A stretch of 64,000 bases of DNA from assembly GCA_963824195.1 (NCBI GenBank), contig CAWGOJ010000025.1, positions 89,767 through 153,766 of the forward strand, read 5' to 3'. The position numbers were made by a program, and so were the translations under genes. Position 1 is the first letter of the stretch. The number at the start of each line of letters is the position of its first letter. Origin of the DNA: Bog-473 sp963824195. GTDB lineage: Bacteria; Actinomycetota; Acidimicrobiia; Acidimicrobiales; RAAP-2. The notes beneath the pieces are model-generated. The model was given only the letters and a program-made list of their open reading frames with translations, was not told the origin of the DNA and searched no databases. Below are positions 24,656-33,367 of the stretch, one piece after another.

Positions 24656-25758
24656 TCGGGGAACCGCGCCAGCAGCTCCTCCAGGAAGATCCTGGCCTCC
24701 AGGCGGGCGAGGCTCGCCCCCAGGCACACGTGCTCTCCGAATCCGAACGCGAGATGCACCGGGTTGGTCGATCGCCGCACGTCGAAGCGCGCTGCATCGT
24801 CCCCGAAGACCCGCTCGTCACGGTTGCCCGACGCGTACAGCATGCACAGGTAGTCGCCCTCGTCGATCCGCGTGCCGGCCACCACGGTGTCCACGGTGGC
24901 CGTGCGGCAGAAGGCGTGCACGGGCGTGACCCAGCGCAGGCACTCCTCCACGCCGGCAGGGAGCAGCCCGGGATCGGCGGCCAACGCGGCGCGCTGGTCG
25001 GGATGCTCGTCGAGCACCAGCGCCATCCCGGACAAGAGCGTGCGCGTGGTCTCGTTCCCGGCCACGAGCAGCGTCAGGAGGAACATGAAGACCTCCTCCC
25101 TGCTGAGCGGGCACCCATCGATCTCGGCCCGCACCAACAGCGACACCAGGTCCTCCCCCGGCCGGTCACGCTTGGCCCGGATGTGCTCGACGATGAACCC
25201 CGAGAGCTCCCCGAGCGCCGTCATCGTCTCGTCGGGGGGCAGATCGGGCGACTCGATCGCGGCATCGGACCAGCGGCGGAAGTCGTCCCGGTCGGCCTGG
25301 TCGATACCCAACAGCTCGGCGATCACCGTGAGGGGGAACGGCGCGGCCAGCTCGGACACGAAGTCGATCTCCTCGCACGCCTCGGCGGCATCGAGCAGGT
25401 CGCCCGCGCACAGCCGGATCGACCCGGCCAACCCAGAGAGCGCCCGGGGCGTGAAGCGGCGGTTGACCAGCCCCCGGAACGCGGCGTGCTCCGGGGGGTC
25501 CATGTGGAGGATCGATCGCTCCAGCATCGGTCTCCGGCTGGCGCGGATCGGGTCGTTGACCAGCGCACCCCGGCCCGAGCAGAAGCCCTCCGGGTCGCGG
25601 CTGAGGTCCCGGATGTCCCCGTAGCGGGTGACGGCCCAGAATCCGGGCACGCACTCGTGCACGGGGTCCTCGTCACGCAGGCGCGCCAGCACCTCGTGGT
25701 AGTCCTCCCGCGCGAAGAATGCCGCGTCCCGCGGGTCGATGCGCTGGTCCCCGGCCAC
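24571..25758 (-). CDS. Cytochrome P450
   Basis: A 395-residue soluble bacterial P450, a haem monooxygenase needing ferredoxin and reductase partners. The I-helix AGNETTRT, ExxR as ECLR, and haem-binding FGFGEHVCLGASLARLE are all present, along with HMDPPEHAAFRGLVNRRFTPRAL in the C-helix region. The start is placed at a GTG preceded by TACGCT and 6 bp, suggesting a leaderless mRNA; upstream codons give no conserved sequence. The 3' end overlaps the ArsR-type gene by 85 bp tail to tail. The divergent gene beyond the start encodes an unknown protein often seen with P450s. Substrate unknown. Confidence 0.92.
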   Translation of the reverse strand: MAGDQRIDPRDAAFFAREDYHEVLARLRDEDPVHECVPGFWAVTRYGDIRDLSRDPEGFCSGRGALVNDPIRASRRPMLERSILHMDPPEHAAFRGLVNRRFTPRALSGLAGSIRLCAGDLLDAAEACEEIDFVSELAAPFPLTVIAELLGIDQADRDDFRRWSDAAIESPDLPPDETMTALGELSGFIVEHIRAKRDRPGEDLVSLLVRAEIDGCPLSREEVFMFLLTLLVAGNETTRTLLSGMALVLDEHPDQRAALAADPGLLPAGVEECLRWVTPVHAFCRTATVDTVVAGTRIDEGDYLCMLYASGNRDERVFGDDAARFDVRRSTNPVHLAFGFGEHVCLGASLARLEARIFLEELLARFPDYAVTGSPERVLSTTVAGIRSLPVVLAP

Positions 25759-25871
25759 GGACCGAGCGTACTGTGCAACGCCATGCGGACCGAATGCGAC
25801 AGCCCCTGCTTCGCTGGACGATGGCTCCCCGCCTACCTCGAGTACACGTCCGCGTACGGCGCGCCCGCACC

Positions 25872-27026
25872 GTGACAGACCCGGGGGCATCCCCGTTCCC
25901 CGCCGCCGACGAGCACGCCCCGCTCAGCGGCCTCGACGAGTACCTCGTCCACAACGCGCCCTATCCCGTGCGCGTCATGTGGACGCCCGACGCCCAGGCG
26001 TACGAGCGCGTCTGGTTCACCTGCCAGGACAGGGTGGGCGAGCTCCTCGTCGTCATCGGCCTCGCCTTCTACCCGAACCTGGGCACGGCCGAGGCGTTCG
26101 CCATCGTCAATGTGCGCGGTCGCCACACCGCCGTCAGTGCGCACAAGGCCCTACGGACGGACCGTATGGACATGGTGCTGGGACCCTTCAGTTTCCAGGT
26201 CGTCGAGCCCTTCCGCCAGTGGCGACTCCGCCTCGACCCCACCGCCAACGAGCACGGCATCGGCTACGACATCACCTGGCTCGACACGAAGCGGCCCGTC
26301 TTCCGCCAGCTCGGTGCCGGCATGATCGTCGGCGGGCGGGCCGTGAGCCCGGTCGCCGGATACGACGGCTTCGGCCGCCAGGAGGGATGGGTCGATTCCG
26401 CCGGCGAGCGCTTCGCCCTCTCCCCCGCCACGCACCTCGGCACACGAGACCACCACTGGGGCACGCGCGACGGCGTCGGCGGGCCCGGCCGCTACATGGG
26501 GATGCAGCACCCGCACAGCGGTGAGTGGGTCGAGTTCGAGGAATTCGGCATCTGGGGCGATCACGTGCTCTACAACATCGGCGACGCGCGCCAGCGGAGC
26601 GGCAGCCTTTCCAAACGCGTCCACCGCATGCGCTTCGAACCCGACACGCACCTGCTCCAGAGCGGTGAGGTCGACCTCGTCTTCGCTGACGGCTCTGTCA
26701 AGACGATGACGTTCGAACGCCTCGGGAACCAGATCGCGTTCCTGCGTTGCGGCATGTACGGGGGCCCCAACGGCGGTACGCCCGACGGCGATCTCTGGCA
26801 TGGCATGCAGGTGGCGCAGGGCGACGAGGTCGTCGTGCGCGGCGAGACCTTCGACGTCAATGAACCCGACGTGCGCAGCCGGCTGGCCGGCCAGGACCAG
26901 CACCACTGCCGCGTGCAGTGCGATGGCGAGGTCACCTACGGGCTGGTCGAGCCCTACGACACACTGTGCTACGAGGTTGCCAAGGCCGGGGTCATGGGCT
27001 TCTCGCTCCTCGATCCGGCGACCTGA
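25872..27026 (+). CDS. Conserved protein of unknown function (DUF7064/DUF7065-like, possible lipocalin-type fold)
   Basis: A 384-residue soluble protein rich in beta strands. Recognisable blocks are FTCQDRVGELLVVIGLAFYPNLGTAEAFAIVNVRG, PFRQWRLRLD, VAGYDGFGRQEGWVD, THLGTRDHHWGTRDGVGG and GLVEPYDTLCYEV. The RDHHWGxRD motif recurs in actinobacterial proteins of the DUF7064/7065 type, suspected to have a double-lipocalin or AttH/CrtC-like fold that binds a hydrophobic ligand. I recall this family rather than having aligned it. The GTG start fits the point where conservation begins. It lies 113 bp from the divergent P450 start, and the pairing suggests a shared hydrophobic substrate. Confidence 0.6.
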   Translation: MTDPGASPFPAADEHAPLSGLDEYLVHNAPYPVRVMWTPDAQAYERVWFTCQDRVGELLVVIGLAFYPNLGTAEAFAIVNVRGRHTAVSAHKALRTDRMDMVLGPFSFQVVEPFRQWRLRLDPTANEHGIGYDITWLDTKRPVFRQLGAGMIVGGRAVSPVAGYDGFGRQEGWVDSAGERFALSPATHLGTRDHHWGTRDGVGGPGRYMGMQHPHSGEWVEFEEFGIWGDHVLYNIGDARQRSGSLSKRVHRMRFEPDTHLLQSGEVDLVFADGSVKTMTFERLGNQIAFLRCGMYGGPNGGTPDGDLWHGMQVAQGDEVVVRGETFDVNEPDVRSRLAGQDQHHCRVQCDGEVTYGLVEPYDTLCYEVAKAGVMGFSLLDPAT

Positions 27027-27042
27027 GCCGGGGGGGGCCGGC

Positions 27043-28080
27043 CTACGAGCCGGCCGCCTCCAGCCTCTCCAGGAGCACCGCGCCCATCGGGTTGTCCCTG
27101 CGCCGCGCCGCGCCGGTGATGCGCCGGTGGCGGTCGTTGATGGCGAGGGCGCGCACCAGGGCGAAGACCTCGTGCCAGTCGAGCTCGTCCTCCCGCACCG
27201 CCCGCCCGCTCGCCCGCTCGTAGTGCTCGAGTGACCCGGCCCGGTCCGGGAAGCCGGGTAGGTGACGGCCGAACAGCGACCGCATCATGAATTCGAGGCC
27301 GAAGTGCCAGCCCAGGTCCATCCCCGGCGGACCGAGGCAGGCCAGGTCCCAGTCGAGCACCGCAGTCACCCGGCGCTCCGGGTCGAAGACGAGGTTTCCC
27401 AGCCGGACGTCGCCCCACAGGAGCACCGCCGCGCGCTCGGGCGGCAGCTGGTCCTCGCACCACTCGAGCGCGGCGGCCAGGGCGGGCAGCGGATCACCAT
27501 GCGACGACCAGTCCACGTAGGCGGTCCAGCGGTCGAGCGCGTCGCGCAGCCCGACCCCGGGCAGGACGGTATCGAGGCCCCGCGCCTCCCAGGGCACCGT
27601 GTGGATCGCCGCCAGCGTGTCGAGGAGGCCGTCGTGCATGCGCCGCTGGACCTCGGGGGCGGCCTCACTCACGTAGGGGTCGAACACCGGCGCCGGCCCG
27701 GGGATGTCGCCGTACACGAGGGGCATGGCGAGGAAGGGCACGCCGACGAAGTCGGGATCCGTGACGACGACCGCCGGCGCCGGCGCCGGCACCCCGGAGG
27801 CAGCAACCTCGTTCTGGACGATCGCCTGGGGGCCGAGGTCGTAGTCGGGGAAGGTCGGCTCCAGGGGAGGCAGCCGCACGACCATCCCGGGGTGCGCCGA
27901 GCCGAAGTCGACGAGCACCGTCTCGTTCGCCATGCCGCCCCGGGCGTGCGCCAGCGCCGCAATTCGCGGTGGTGGCCCGCCGGCGTCCCGGGCGCCGGGC
28001 ACGAGCTCGGGGTGGGCGGCGACCCAGCGACCCAGACCTTCCCGCAGTGCTGCGTCGTCGCGCCGACCCCCAGTGGCCAC
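27043..28080 (-). CDS. Phosphotransferase (APH/choline-kinase-like fold)
   Basis: A 345-residue protein with a kinase-like fold. The nucleotide-binding lobe includes GGMANETVLVDFG and VVRLPP. The catalytic loop is LLWGDVRLGNLVFD (Asp base, Asn metal ligand, with W in place of the usual H) and the metal-binding Asp is in AVLDWDLACLGPPGMDLGW. This branch is common beside acyl-CoA dehydrogenases and may phosphorylate hydroxyacyl-CoA-type or other small alcohols. The GTG start directly abuts the stop (TAG) of the upstream gene, so translation is coupled. Third gene of a leftward operon after the nitronate monooxygenase. Converges on the unknown gene on its right. Confidence 0.8.
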   Translation of the reverse strand: MATGGRRDDAALREGLGRWVAAHPELVPGARDAGGPPPRIAALAHARGGMANETVLVDFGSAHPGMVVRLPPLEPTFPDYDLGPQAIVQNEVAASGVPAPAPAVVVTDPDFVGVPFLAMPLVYGDIPGPAPVFDPYVSEAAPEVQRRMHDGLLDTLAAIHTVPWEARGLDTVLPGVGLRDALDRWTAYVDWSSHGDPLPALAAALEWCEDQLPPERAAVLLWGDVRLGNLVFDPERRVTAVLDWDLACLGPPGMDLGWHFGLEFMMRSLFGRHLPGFPDRAGSLEHYERASGRAVREDELDWHEVFALVRALAINDRHRRITGAARRRDNPMGAVLLERLEAAGS

Positions 28081-28566
28081 CTACGGAAGGTAGACGACGG
28101 CTCGCCACTGCCCTGTCATTTCGGCCGGGCACAGCGCGGTGCCGGCCCGGACGCACCACTCAATGACGTCGGCCTCCCCGACAAGCACCGGCGTCCGCAC
28201 GACGAGGCCCCGACGGACGTGGTCCTGGCGCACCATCCACCCCTCGGGAATCACCACCCCGACCTCGGCGAGGCGCGCGACGGCCTTGGCGCCGGTGGGG
28301 TGCATGAGGCCGACGGTGACCCCCTCGCTGTCGCGACGATCCTTCCTGGCTGGCATGACGGTCGCCATCGTGACCGGTGGTGTCCGGTTGCCGAAGAAGG
28401 CGAAGAGCCCCGTCGGCTGCTGGACGTCGACCGCCCCCTCGTCGATGCCCGGGAGGAGGTTGATCCAGCCGCTCCCCGCGCTGCGCAGCTTCGCCAGCGT
28501 GTCGGCCACGCCGGCGAGGTCGGGCGGTGCGAACTCGATGTTCCTCGTCTCACGTCCGCTGCTCAT
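28081..28566 (-). CDS. Hypothetical protein in the nitronate-monooxygenase operon
   Basis: A 161-residue soluble protein I do not recognise. It starts MSSGRETRNIEFAPPDLAGVADTL, contains GSGWINLLPGIDE, FAFFGNRTPPVTMATVMPARKDRRDSEGVTVGLMHPTGAKAVARL, and ends WRAVVYLP. Strand-rich segments alternate with short helices, and there are no membrane segments or metal motifs. Codon use and tight spacing support a real gene: its ATG overlaps the preceding stop as ATGA and its TAG stop is followed at once by the GTG of the phosphotransferase gene. Confidence 0.7.
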   Translation of the reverse strand: MSSGRETRNIEFAPPDLAGVADTLAKLRSAGSGWINLLPGIDEGAVDVQQPTGLFAFFGNRTPPVTMATVMPARKDRRDSEGVTVGLMHPTGAKAVARLAEVGVVIPEGWMVRQDHVRRGLVVRTPVLVGEADVIEWCVRAGTALCPAEMTGQWRAVVYLP

Positions 28567-29627
28567 CGGCGCAATCCTGACACCAGCCATTCCACCACTT
28601 CGCCGGCGCCCCGCTCCTCGGCCCGGCGAAACGCCGTCCCCGCGTACAGGCTCAGGTACTGGGCGTCGCCCACCCTGGCCGCGGCCGCCCGCACCGGACG
28701 GGTGGCGTTGTTGACCTCGGGGTAAGCCGCCGGCGCGCCGGGGTGGCGGCGCACCATGGCGTTCACCAGCGCCCGGGCTCGGCGCCCGCTGAAGGCTCGC
28801 GTGACGGCCGTCGCCTCGAAGCCGGTCGTGGCCAGGCTGTCCTTGTAGGCCTGGGAGGCACCGCTCTCGGGGCAGCGCAGGAAAGCGGTGCCGGCCTGCA
28901 CGAGCGAGGCGCCGCGAGCCAGGAGGTCGACCACGTCCGCCGGCCCGCCCACCCCTCCGGCGGCGATGAGTGGCACGAGGGTGCGCCGCCGTACCGCTGC
29001 CAGCAGGGAGCGGACGGGGCGGTCCTGGTCGGGGAGGTCGTCGTTGGCCAGGCTGGCCCGGTGAGCCCCGGCTTCGCAGCCCTGCAGGCAGAGGGCATCG
29101 GGCCCGGCCCTCAGCGCCGCTGCAGCCTCCTCGGGCGTGGAGACCGTCAGCACCACCAGCGACCCCGCTGCGTGCAATGACCGGATGACCTCGGTCCCGG
29201 GAAGGCCGAAGGTGAAGCTGACGGCGGCTGGAGGCTGGGCGAGCATCACCTCGAGCTTTCGCGCGTAGTCGTCGTCGTCCCACGTGGGCTCGCCCGGCGC
29301 CACCCCGAGTGCGCTCGCCTCGGCGGCCAGCGATGCCACATAGGCCGCCACTCGTGCCGGGTCTGCCGCGGGGCGCCCGGGAACGAACACGTTGACGCCG
29401 AAGGAGGAGACACCCGCGGCGCGGACGTCCGCCATGTCGGCCGCCAGCTCCTCCGCTGTCCTGTAGCCGCCGGCCAGGAAACCGACTGCCCCCGCCTCCG
29501 CCGCCGCCGTCACGAGTCCGATCGTCGTGGTGCCGCCGGCCATGGGCGCCACCACGAGGGGCCACTCCGACAGTCCCCGCAGGCGCTGCTTCACCTCGAA
29601 GATGTCAGGGCTCCGGGCCGACGGCAC
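28563..29627 (-). CDS. Nitronate monooxygenase family flavoprotein
   Basis: A 354-residue FMN-dependent TIM barrel of the NMO/2-nitropropane dioxygenase family. The N-terminus has LVVAPMAGGTTTIGLVTAAAEAGAVGFLAGG. CLQGCEAGAHRAS includes the expected catalytic His region. LVPLIAAGGVGGPADVVDLLARGASLVQAGTAFLRC is the FMN-phosphate site. It resembles the NMO class that oxidises propionate-3-nitronate and similar nitronates. GTG start; the divergent nitroreductase gene begins only 39 bp away, so two nitro-compound-related enzymes share a promoter region. It heads a coupled operon with the hypothetical protein and the phosphotransferase. Confidence 0.86.
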   Translation of the reverse strand: MPSARSPDIFEVKQRLRGLSEWPLVVAPMAGGTTTIGLVTAAAEAGAVGFLAGGYRTAEELAADMADVRAAGVSSFGVNVFVPGRPAADPARVAAYVASLAAEASALGVAPGEPTWDDDDYARKLEVMLAQPPAAVSFTFGLPGTEVIRSLHAAGSLVVLTVSTPEEAAAALRAGPDALCLQGCEAGAHRASLANDDLPDQDRPVRSLLAAVRRRTLVPLIAAGGVGGPADVVDLLARGASLVQAGTAFLRCPESGASQAYKDSLATTGFEATAVTRAFSGRRARALVNAMVRRHPGAPAAYPEVNNATRPVRAAAARVGDAQYLSLYAGTAFRRAEERGAGEVVEWLVSGLRR

Positions 29628-29666
29628 ACCCCAGACTTACCCACCAGCCGCTACTCTGCGCTACTC

Positions 29667-30362
29667 GTGGACCTCGACCTCGTCGCCACGCTGCGCAGCA
29701 CCGGCGCAGCACGCCAGTTCCACCCCGAGCCGATCGCCGACGACGTGCTCGAGCGCCTCCTCGACACGGCGCGCTTCGCGCCGAGCGGCGGGAACAGGCA
29801 GGGCTGGCGCGTGATCGTCGTCAGGGACCCGGCCGCCCGGGTCGCGCTGCGCGACCTCTACCTGAGCGGCTGGTACGAGTACCTGGCGCTCGTATCGGCG
29901 GGCCTGGTGCCGTGGGCCCCGGTGAGCGACCGCGATGCCGAGGCAGCGGCCATCGTCAAGGCCCCGCAGTTCGCCGAGGCCGGGGCGGCCGCTCCGGGCT
30001 TCCCCGAGACCCTCGACACGGCCCCCGCCCTCCTGCTCGTCCTGGCCGACCTGCGCGCGCTCGCCGCCGTCGATCGCGACCTGCCCCGCTACACGCTGGT
30101 CGGCGGCGCGTCCATCTATCCCTTCGTGTGGAGCCTGTTGCTCGCTGCCCGTGCGGAAGGCCTGGGCGGCGTCATGACAAGCGTGGCGGTGCGCCGGGAG
30201 GATGACGTGCGCGCGCTCTTCGACATACCCGACACCGTCGCGGTGGCGGCGCTGGTGGTGCTCGGCCGACCCGTCACGGCACCTCGCAAACTGAAGCGCG
30301 CCCCAGTGGAGTCCTTCGCCTGGGTCGACCGCTATGGCGGCACCCCGCTCGGAGGCTCCTAG
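29667..30362 (+). CDS. Nitroreductase family protein
   Basis: A 231-residue FMN enzyme. The opening LRSTGAARQFHPEPIADDVLERLLDTARFAPSGGNRQGWRVIVV holds the Arg and Ser/Gly residues that bind FMN phosphate. A helical insert follows. GLGGVMTSVAVRREDDVRALFDIPDTVAVAALVVLGRPV is the conserved C-terminal half. Members reduce nitroaromatics, quinones or other flavin substrates with NAD(P)H. The GTG start lies 9 bp after TACTCT, a possible -10, so the mRNA may be near-leaderless. It is divergent from the nitronate monooxygenase operon and precedes the DUF2237 gene. Confidence 0.86.
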   Translation: MDLDLVATLRSTGAARQFHPEPIADDVLERLLDTARFAPSGGNRQGWRVIVVRDPAARVALRDLYLSGWYEYLALVSAGLVPWAPVSDRDAEAAAIVKAPQFAEAGAAAPGFPETLDTAPALLLVLADLRALAAVDRDLPRYTLVGGASIYPFVWSLLLAARAEGLGGVMTSVAVRREDDVRALFDIPDTVAVAALVVLGRPVTAPRKLKRAPVESFAWVDRYGGTPLGGS

Positions 30363-30391
30363 GGCTCGGCTCGCCCGTGGTCAAATGGGCC

Positions 30392-30748
30392 ATGGCACAG
30401 AACGTCCTGGGCGAGGATCTCCAACCCTGCAACTACGACCCGCTCACCGGCTTCTACCGCGATGGTTGCTGCAACACCGGCGCCGAGGACCTGGGCGTGC
30501 ACACCGTGTGCACCCAGGTGACGGCCGAGTTCCTGGAATTCTCGGCGTCGGTCGGCAACGACCTGTCCACCCCGCACCCCGAGTTCGGCTTCGACGGGCT
30601 GCGTCCAGGTGACCAGTGGTGCCTGTGCGCCCCGCGCTGGCAGGAGGCCTTCGAGGCAGGTGTGGCGCCCCCGGTCGTGCTGGCATCGACGCATGCGGCG
30701 ACCCTGGAATGGGTGGAGCTGGGCGATCTGGTCGCCCACGCCATCTAA
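30392..30748 (+). CDS. DUF2237 family protein
   Basis: A 118-residue protein matching the DUF2237 family over its whole length: NVLGEDLQPCNYDPLTGFYRDGCCNTGAEDLG, HTVCTQVTAEFL, GNDLSTPHPEFGFDGL, GDQWCLCAPRW and APPVVLASTH. Five conserved cysteines suggest metal or disulfide chemistry, but no function is established. The ATG was chosen over a GTG five codons upstream because conservation starts after it; neither has a strong ribosome-binding site. It lies between the nitroreductase and an SRPBCC-family gene on the same strand. Confidence 0.85.
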   Translation: MAQNVLGEDLQPCNYDPLTGFYRDGCCNTGAEDLGVHTVCTQVTAEFLEFSASVGNDLSTPHPEFGFDGLRPGDQWCLCAPRWQEAFEAGVAPPVVLASTHAATLEWVELGDLVAHAI

Positions 30749-30787
30749 TCTCGGCGCCCGGGGGCCGGACGAGACGGAGGTTGCACC

Positions 30788-31249
30788 GTGACAGGAACGG
30801 ACGTCAGCGTAGAGCGCGTCATCAAGGCCCCGGCCGCGTCGATCTTCGCCGTGGTGGCGGATGTGTCACGCCACCCCGAAATCGACGGATCCGGCACCGT
30901 GGTGAAGCCCAAGGACGGCGGGCCCCAGCATCTGACGATGGGCTCGACCTTCGGCATGTCCATGAAGATGGGTATCCCCTACTCCATGTCCAACACGGTG
31001 ATCGAGTTCGAGCAGGACCGTCGCATCGCCTGGCAGACGGTGCTCGCCGGACCGCTCGGCCGCTTCATCGGCGGCCGCATCTGGCGCTACCAGCTCGAGG
31101 ACGTCGACGGGGGCACCAAGGTGACCGAGACGTGGGACATCTCCCGGGACAAGCAGGCCTTCTTCCTGAAGCGGGGCAAGGTCGGCGAGCAGACGGCCGG
31201 GTCCATGTCCAAGACGCTCGAGCGCCTGGCCCAGATCACCGAGTCCTGA
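30788..31249 (+). CDS. SRPBCC-family (polyketide cyclase/START-like) protein
   Basis: A 153-residue helix-grip protein expected to bind a hydrophobic ligand. The opening VSVERVIKAPAASIFAVVADVSRHPEIDGSG is the classic SRPBCC start, followed by VIEFEQDRRIAWQTVLAGP, WRYQLEDVDGGTKVTETWD and a long C-terminal helix. The GTG has GGAGGT 6 bp upstream. It is 7 bp before the M20 peptidase gene and likely starts the operon that runs through the SDR and DsbA-like genes. Ligand unknown. Confidence 0.83.
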   Translation: MTGTDVSVERVIKAPAASIFAVVADVSRHPEIDGSGTVVKPKDGGPQHLTMGSTFGMSMKMGIPYSMSNTVIEFEQDRRIAWQTVLAGPLGRFIGGRIWRYQLEDVDGGTKVTETWDISRDKQAFFLKRGKVGEQTAGSMSKTLERLAQITES

Positions 31250-31256
31250 GCCGCCC

Positions 31257-32615
31257 ATGACCTCCGCGATCGACGCCGCCTGGGAGGAGCGCATCCTGCC
31301 CACCCTGTGCGAGTACACCCGCATCCCGTGCCTCTCCCCCGCCTACGACCCCGACTGGGCCGAGCGGGGCGCCATCACCGAGGCCGCCGAGCTCTTGCAG
31401 GCGTGGGTGCGCGACCAGGACACGGCACTGAAGACCGAGATCATCCAGCTCCCAGGCCGTACGCCCGTCCTTCTCATCGACAACGGTGGCTCGGGCGAGC
31501 CCATCGTCGTGTACGGCCACATGGACAAGCAGCCGCCGCTCGGCGAGTGGCGCAGCGGGCTGGGGCCCTACGAGCCCGTGCGCGAGGGCGACCTCCTCTA
31601 CGGCAGGGGCACCGCCGACGACGGGTACTCGACGTTCGCCGCCGTGACGGGCCTGCTGGCGGCGGGCGGCGGACACGGCCGCGTTCTGATCCTGATCGAG
31701 GCGAGTGAGGAGAGCGGGAGCCCCGACCTGCTGGCCCACCTGGCGAACCTCGGGGGGCGTATCGGGACCCCGCGGCTGGTCATCTGCCTCGACTCGGGCG
31801 GGCTCAGCTTCGACCGGCTGTGGCTGACGACATCGCTGCGCGGCAACATCGTCGCCGACGTCCGGGTCGACGTGCTGACCGAGGGCATCCACAGCGGGCA
31901 GGGCGGCGGCGTGGTCCCGTCGTCCTTCCGGATCCTGCGCCGCATCCTGTCGGGCATCGAGGACGAGGCGACCGGCCGTATCCTCCTGCCCGAGCTCCTC
32001 GGGGCGGGGATCCCCGAGTCGCACCGGGCCAACATCGAGACGTTGGCCGACGAGTTCTCCGTGAGCGCCGTGCCCGCCGTCGAGGGCCTGCACCTGCTCG
32101 AGCCGGACCCGGTCGACCGCCTCGTCGCCCGCACCTGGGGCGCCGCCCTGGAGATCACGGGTGCCGACGGGTTGCCGAAGCCTCGGGACGGCGGCAACGT
32201 GCTCAGGCCGTCGACGACGCTCAAGCTGTCACTGCGGCTGCCGCCCGACGTGGACGCCCAGGCGGCGTCCGACGCGCTCATCTCGGCCATCCGCACCGAC
32301 GAGGGGGCGCACATCGCCATCGACCTGGAGGCCGCCGCCCAGGGGTGGGTCGCTCCGCCGCTCGATGCCGGCCTGGCCGCCACGCTGTCGGCTGTCTCCA
32401 AGAAGCGCTTCGGGCGCGACTTCGGCTCCATCGGCGAGGGCGGCTCCATCCCGTTCCTGGCCGACCTCCAGAAGGGGTTCCCGGGCACGCAGTTCGTGGC
32501 CACCGGGGTCCTGGGCCCGCACTCGAACGCGCACGGGCCCAATGAGTCCCTCCACATCCCCATGGCCAAGGCCGTCACACACGCCGTCGCGGAGTTGCTC
32601 AGGTCGGCGACGTGA
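31257..32615 (+). CDS. M20-family metallopeptidase/amidohydrolase
   Basis: A 452-residue zinc-dependent exopeptidase or amidohydrolase. VVYGHMDKQP holds zinc ligand His88 with Asp90, GRGTADDG the bridging Asp (about 122), and EASEESGSPD the catalytic Glu pair (151-152). GPHSNAHGPNESLHIP carries the last zinc-binding His. A lid/dimerisation domain occupies about residues 190-310. The sequence resembles dipeptidase-like M20 proteins (CNDP/PepV relatives). The stop overlaps the following SDR gene as GTGA. Substrate unknown; it may release an amino acid or hydrolyse an amide formed on a xenobiotic. Confidence 0.87.
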   Translation: MTSAIDAAWEERILPTLCEYTRIPCLSPAYDPDWAERGAITEAAELLQAWVRDQDTALKTEIIQLPGRTPVLLIDNGGSGEPIVVYGHMDKQPPLGEWRSGLGPYEPVREGDLLYGRGTADDGYSTFAAVTGLLAAGGGHGRVLILIEASEESGSPDLLAHLANLGGRIGTPRLVICLDSGGLSFDRLWLTTSLRGNIVADVRVDVLTEGIHSGQGGGVVPSSFRILRRILSGIEDEATGRILLPELLGAGIPESHRANIETLADEFSVSAVPAVEGLHLLEPDPVDRLVARTWGAALEITGADGLPKPRDGGNVLRPSTTLKLSLRLPPDVDAQAASDALISAIRTDEGAHIAIDLEAAAQGWVAPPLDAGLAATLSAVSKKRFGRDFGSIGEGGSIPFLADLQKGFPGTQFVATGVLGPHSNAHGPNESLHIPMAKAVTHAVAELLRSAT

Positions 32616-33367
32616 GTGGTGACGACGCCCCCCTGGCGGGCAAGGTCGCCCTCGTCACCGGGGGCAGCCGCGGGCTCGGGCGGGCGATCGTGCTCGCCTT
32701 CGCGGCTGCCGGCGCAGACGTCGTGATCGCCAGCCGCAAGCTCGAGAACTGCCGGGCGGTGGCCGCCGAGGTCGAGGCCAAGGGTCGGCACGCCCTGCCC
32801 GTGGCGTGCCACGTGGGGCACTGGGACGAGGTCGACGGCCTGGTCGAGCACGCCTATGGGGAGTTCGGCCGGATCGACGTGCTGGTCAACAACGCCGGCA
32901 TGTCGCCGCTCTACCCCGATGTCACGGCGGTGAGCGAGGAGCTGTGGGACAAGGTGCTGGGCGTCAATCTGAAGGGCCCGTTCCGCCTCACGGCGCTCGT
33001 CGGCACGAGAATGGCGGCCGGCCCATATGGTGGGTCCATCATCAACGTCTCGAGCACCGGCTCGCTCCGCCCCGCGCCGCACATGCTGCCCTACGACGCC
33101 GCCAAGGCGGGTCTCAACGCCCTGACGGAGGGCTTCGCCAAGGCGTTCGGGCCGACGGTCCGGGTCAACTGCATCATGGCGGGACCGTTCCTGACCGACA
33201 TCTCGAAGGCCTGGGACCAGTCGTCCGTAGAGCGCGGCATGCGGCACCACGCGCTGCAGCGGGCCGGCGAGGCCGAGGAGATCGTCGGCGCCGCCCTGTA
33301 CTTCGCCACCGATGCCTCGTCGTACACGACGGGCGCGATCCTCCGCGTCGACGGCGGCATCCCGTGA
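32612..33367 (+). CDS. Short-chain dehydrogenase/reductase
   Basis: A 251-residue classical SDR: KVALVTGGSRGLGRAIVLAFAAAGADVVIASR, DVLVNNAGMSP, INVSSTGSLRP, and catalytic Tyr-Lys in YDAAKAGLNALTEGFAKAFG, ending TGAILRVDGGIP. All catalytic positions are present. It overlaps the M20 peptidase gene upstream and the DsbA-like gene downstream by 4 bp each (GTGA), so the three are translated together. Probably oxidises or reduces a hydroxyl on the operon's substrate. Confidence 0.88.
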   Translation: MSGDDAPLAGKVALVTGGSRGLGRAIVLAFAAAGADVVIASRKLENCRAVAAEVEAKGRHALPVACHVGHWDEVDGLVEHAYGEFGRIDVLVNNAGMSPLYPDVTAVSEELWDKVLGVNLKGPFRLTALVGTRMAAGPYGGSIINVSSTGSLRPAPHMLPYDAAKAGLNALTEGFAKAFGPTVRVNCIMAGPFLTDISKAWDQSSVERGMRHHALQRAGEAEEIVGAALYFATDASSYTTGAILRVDGGIP

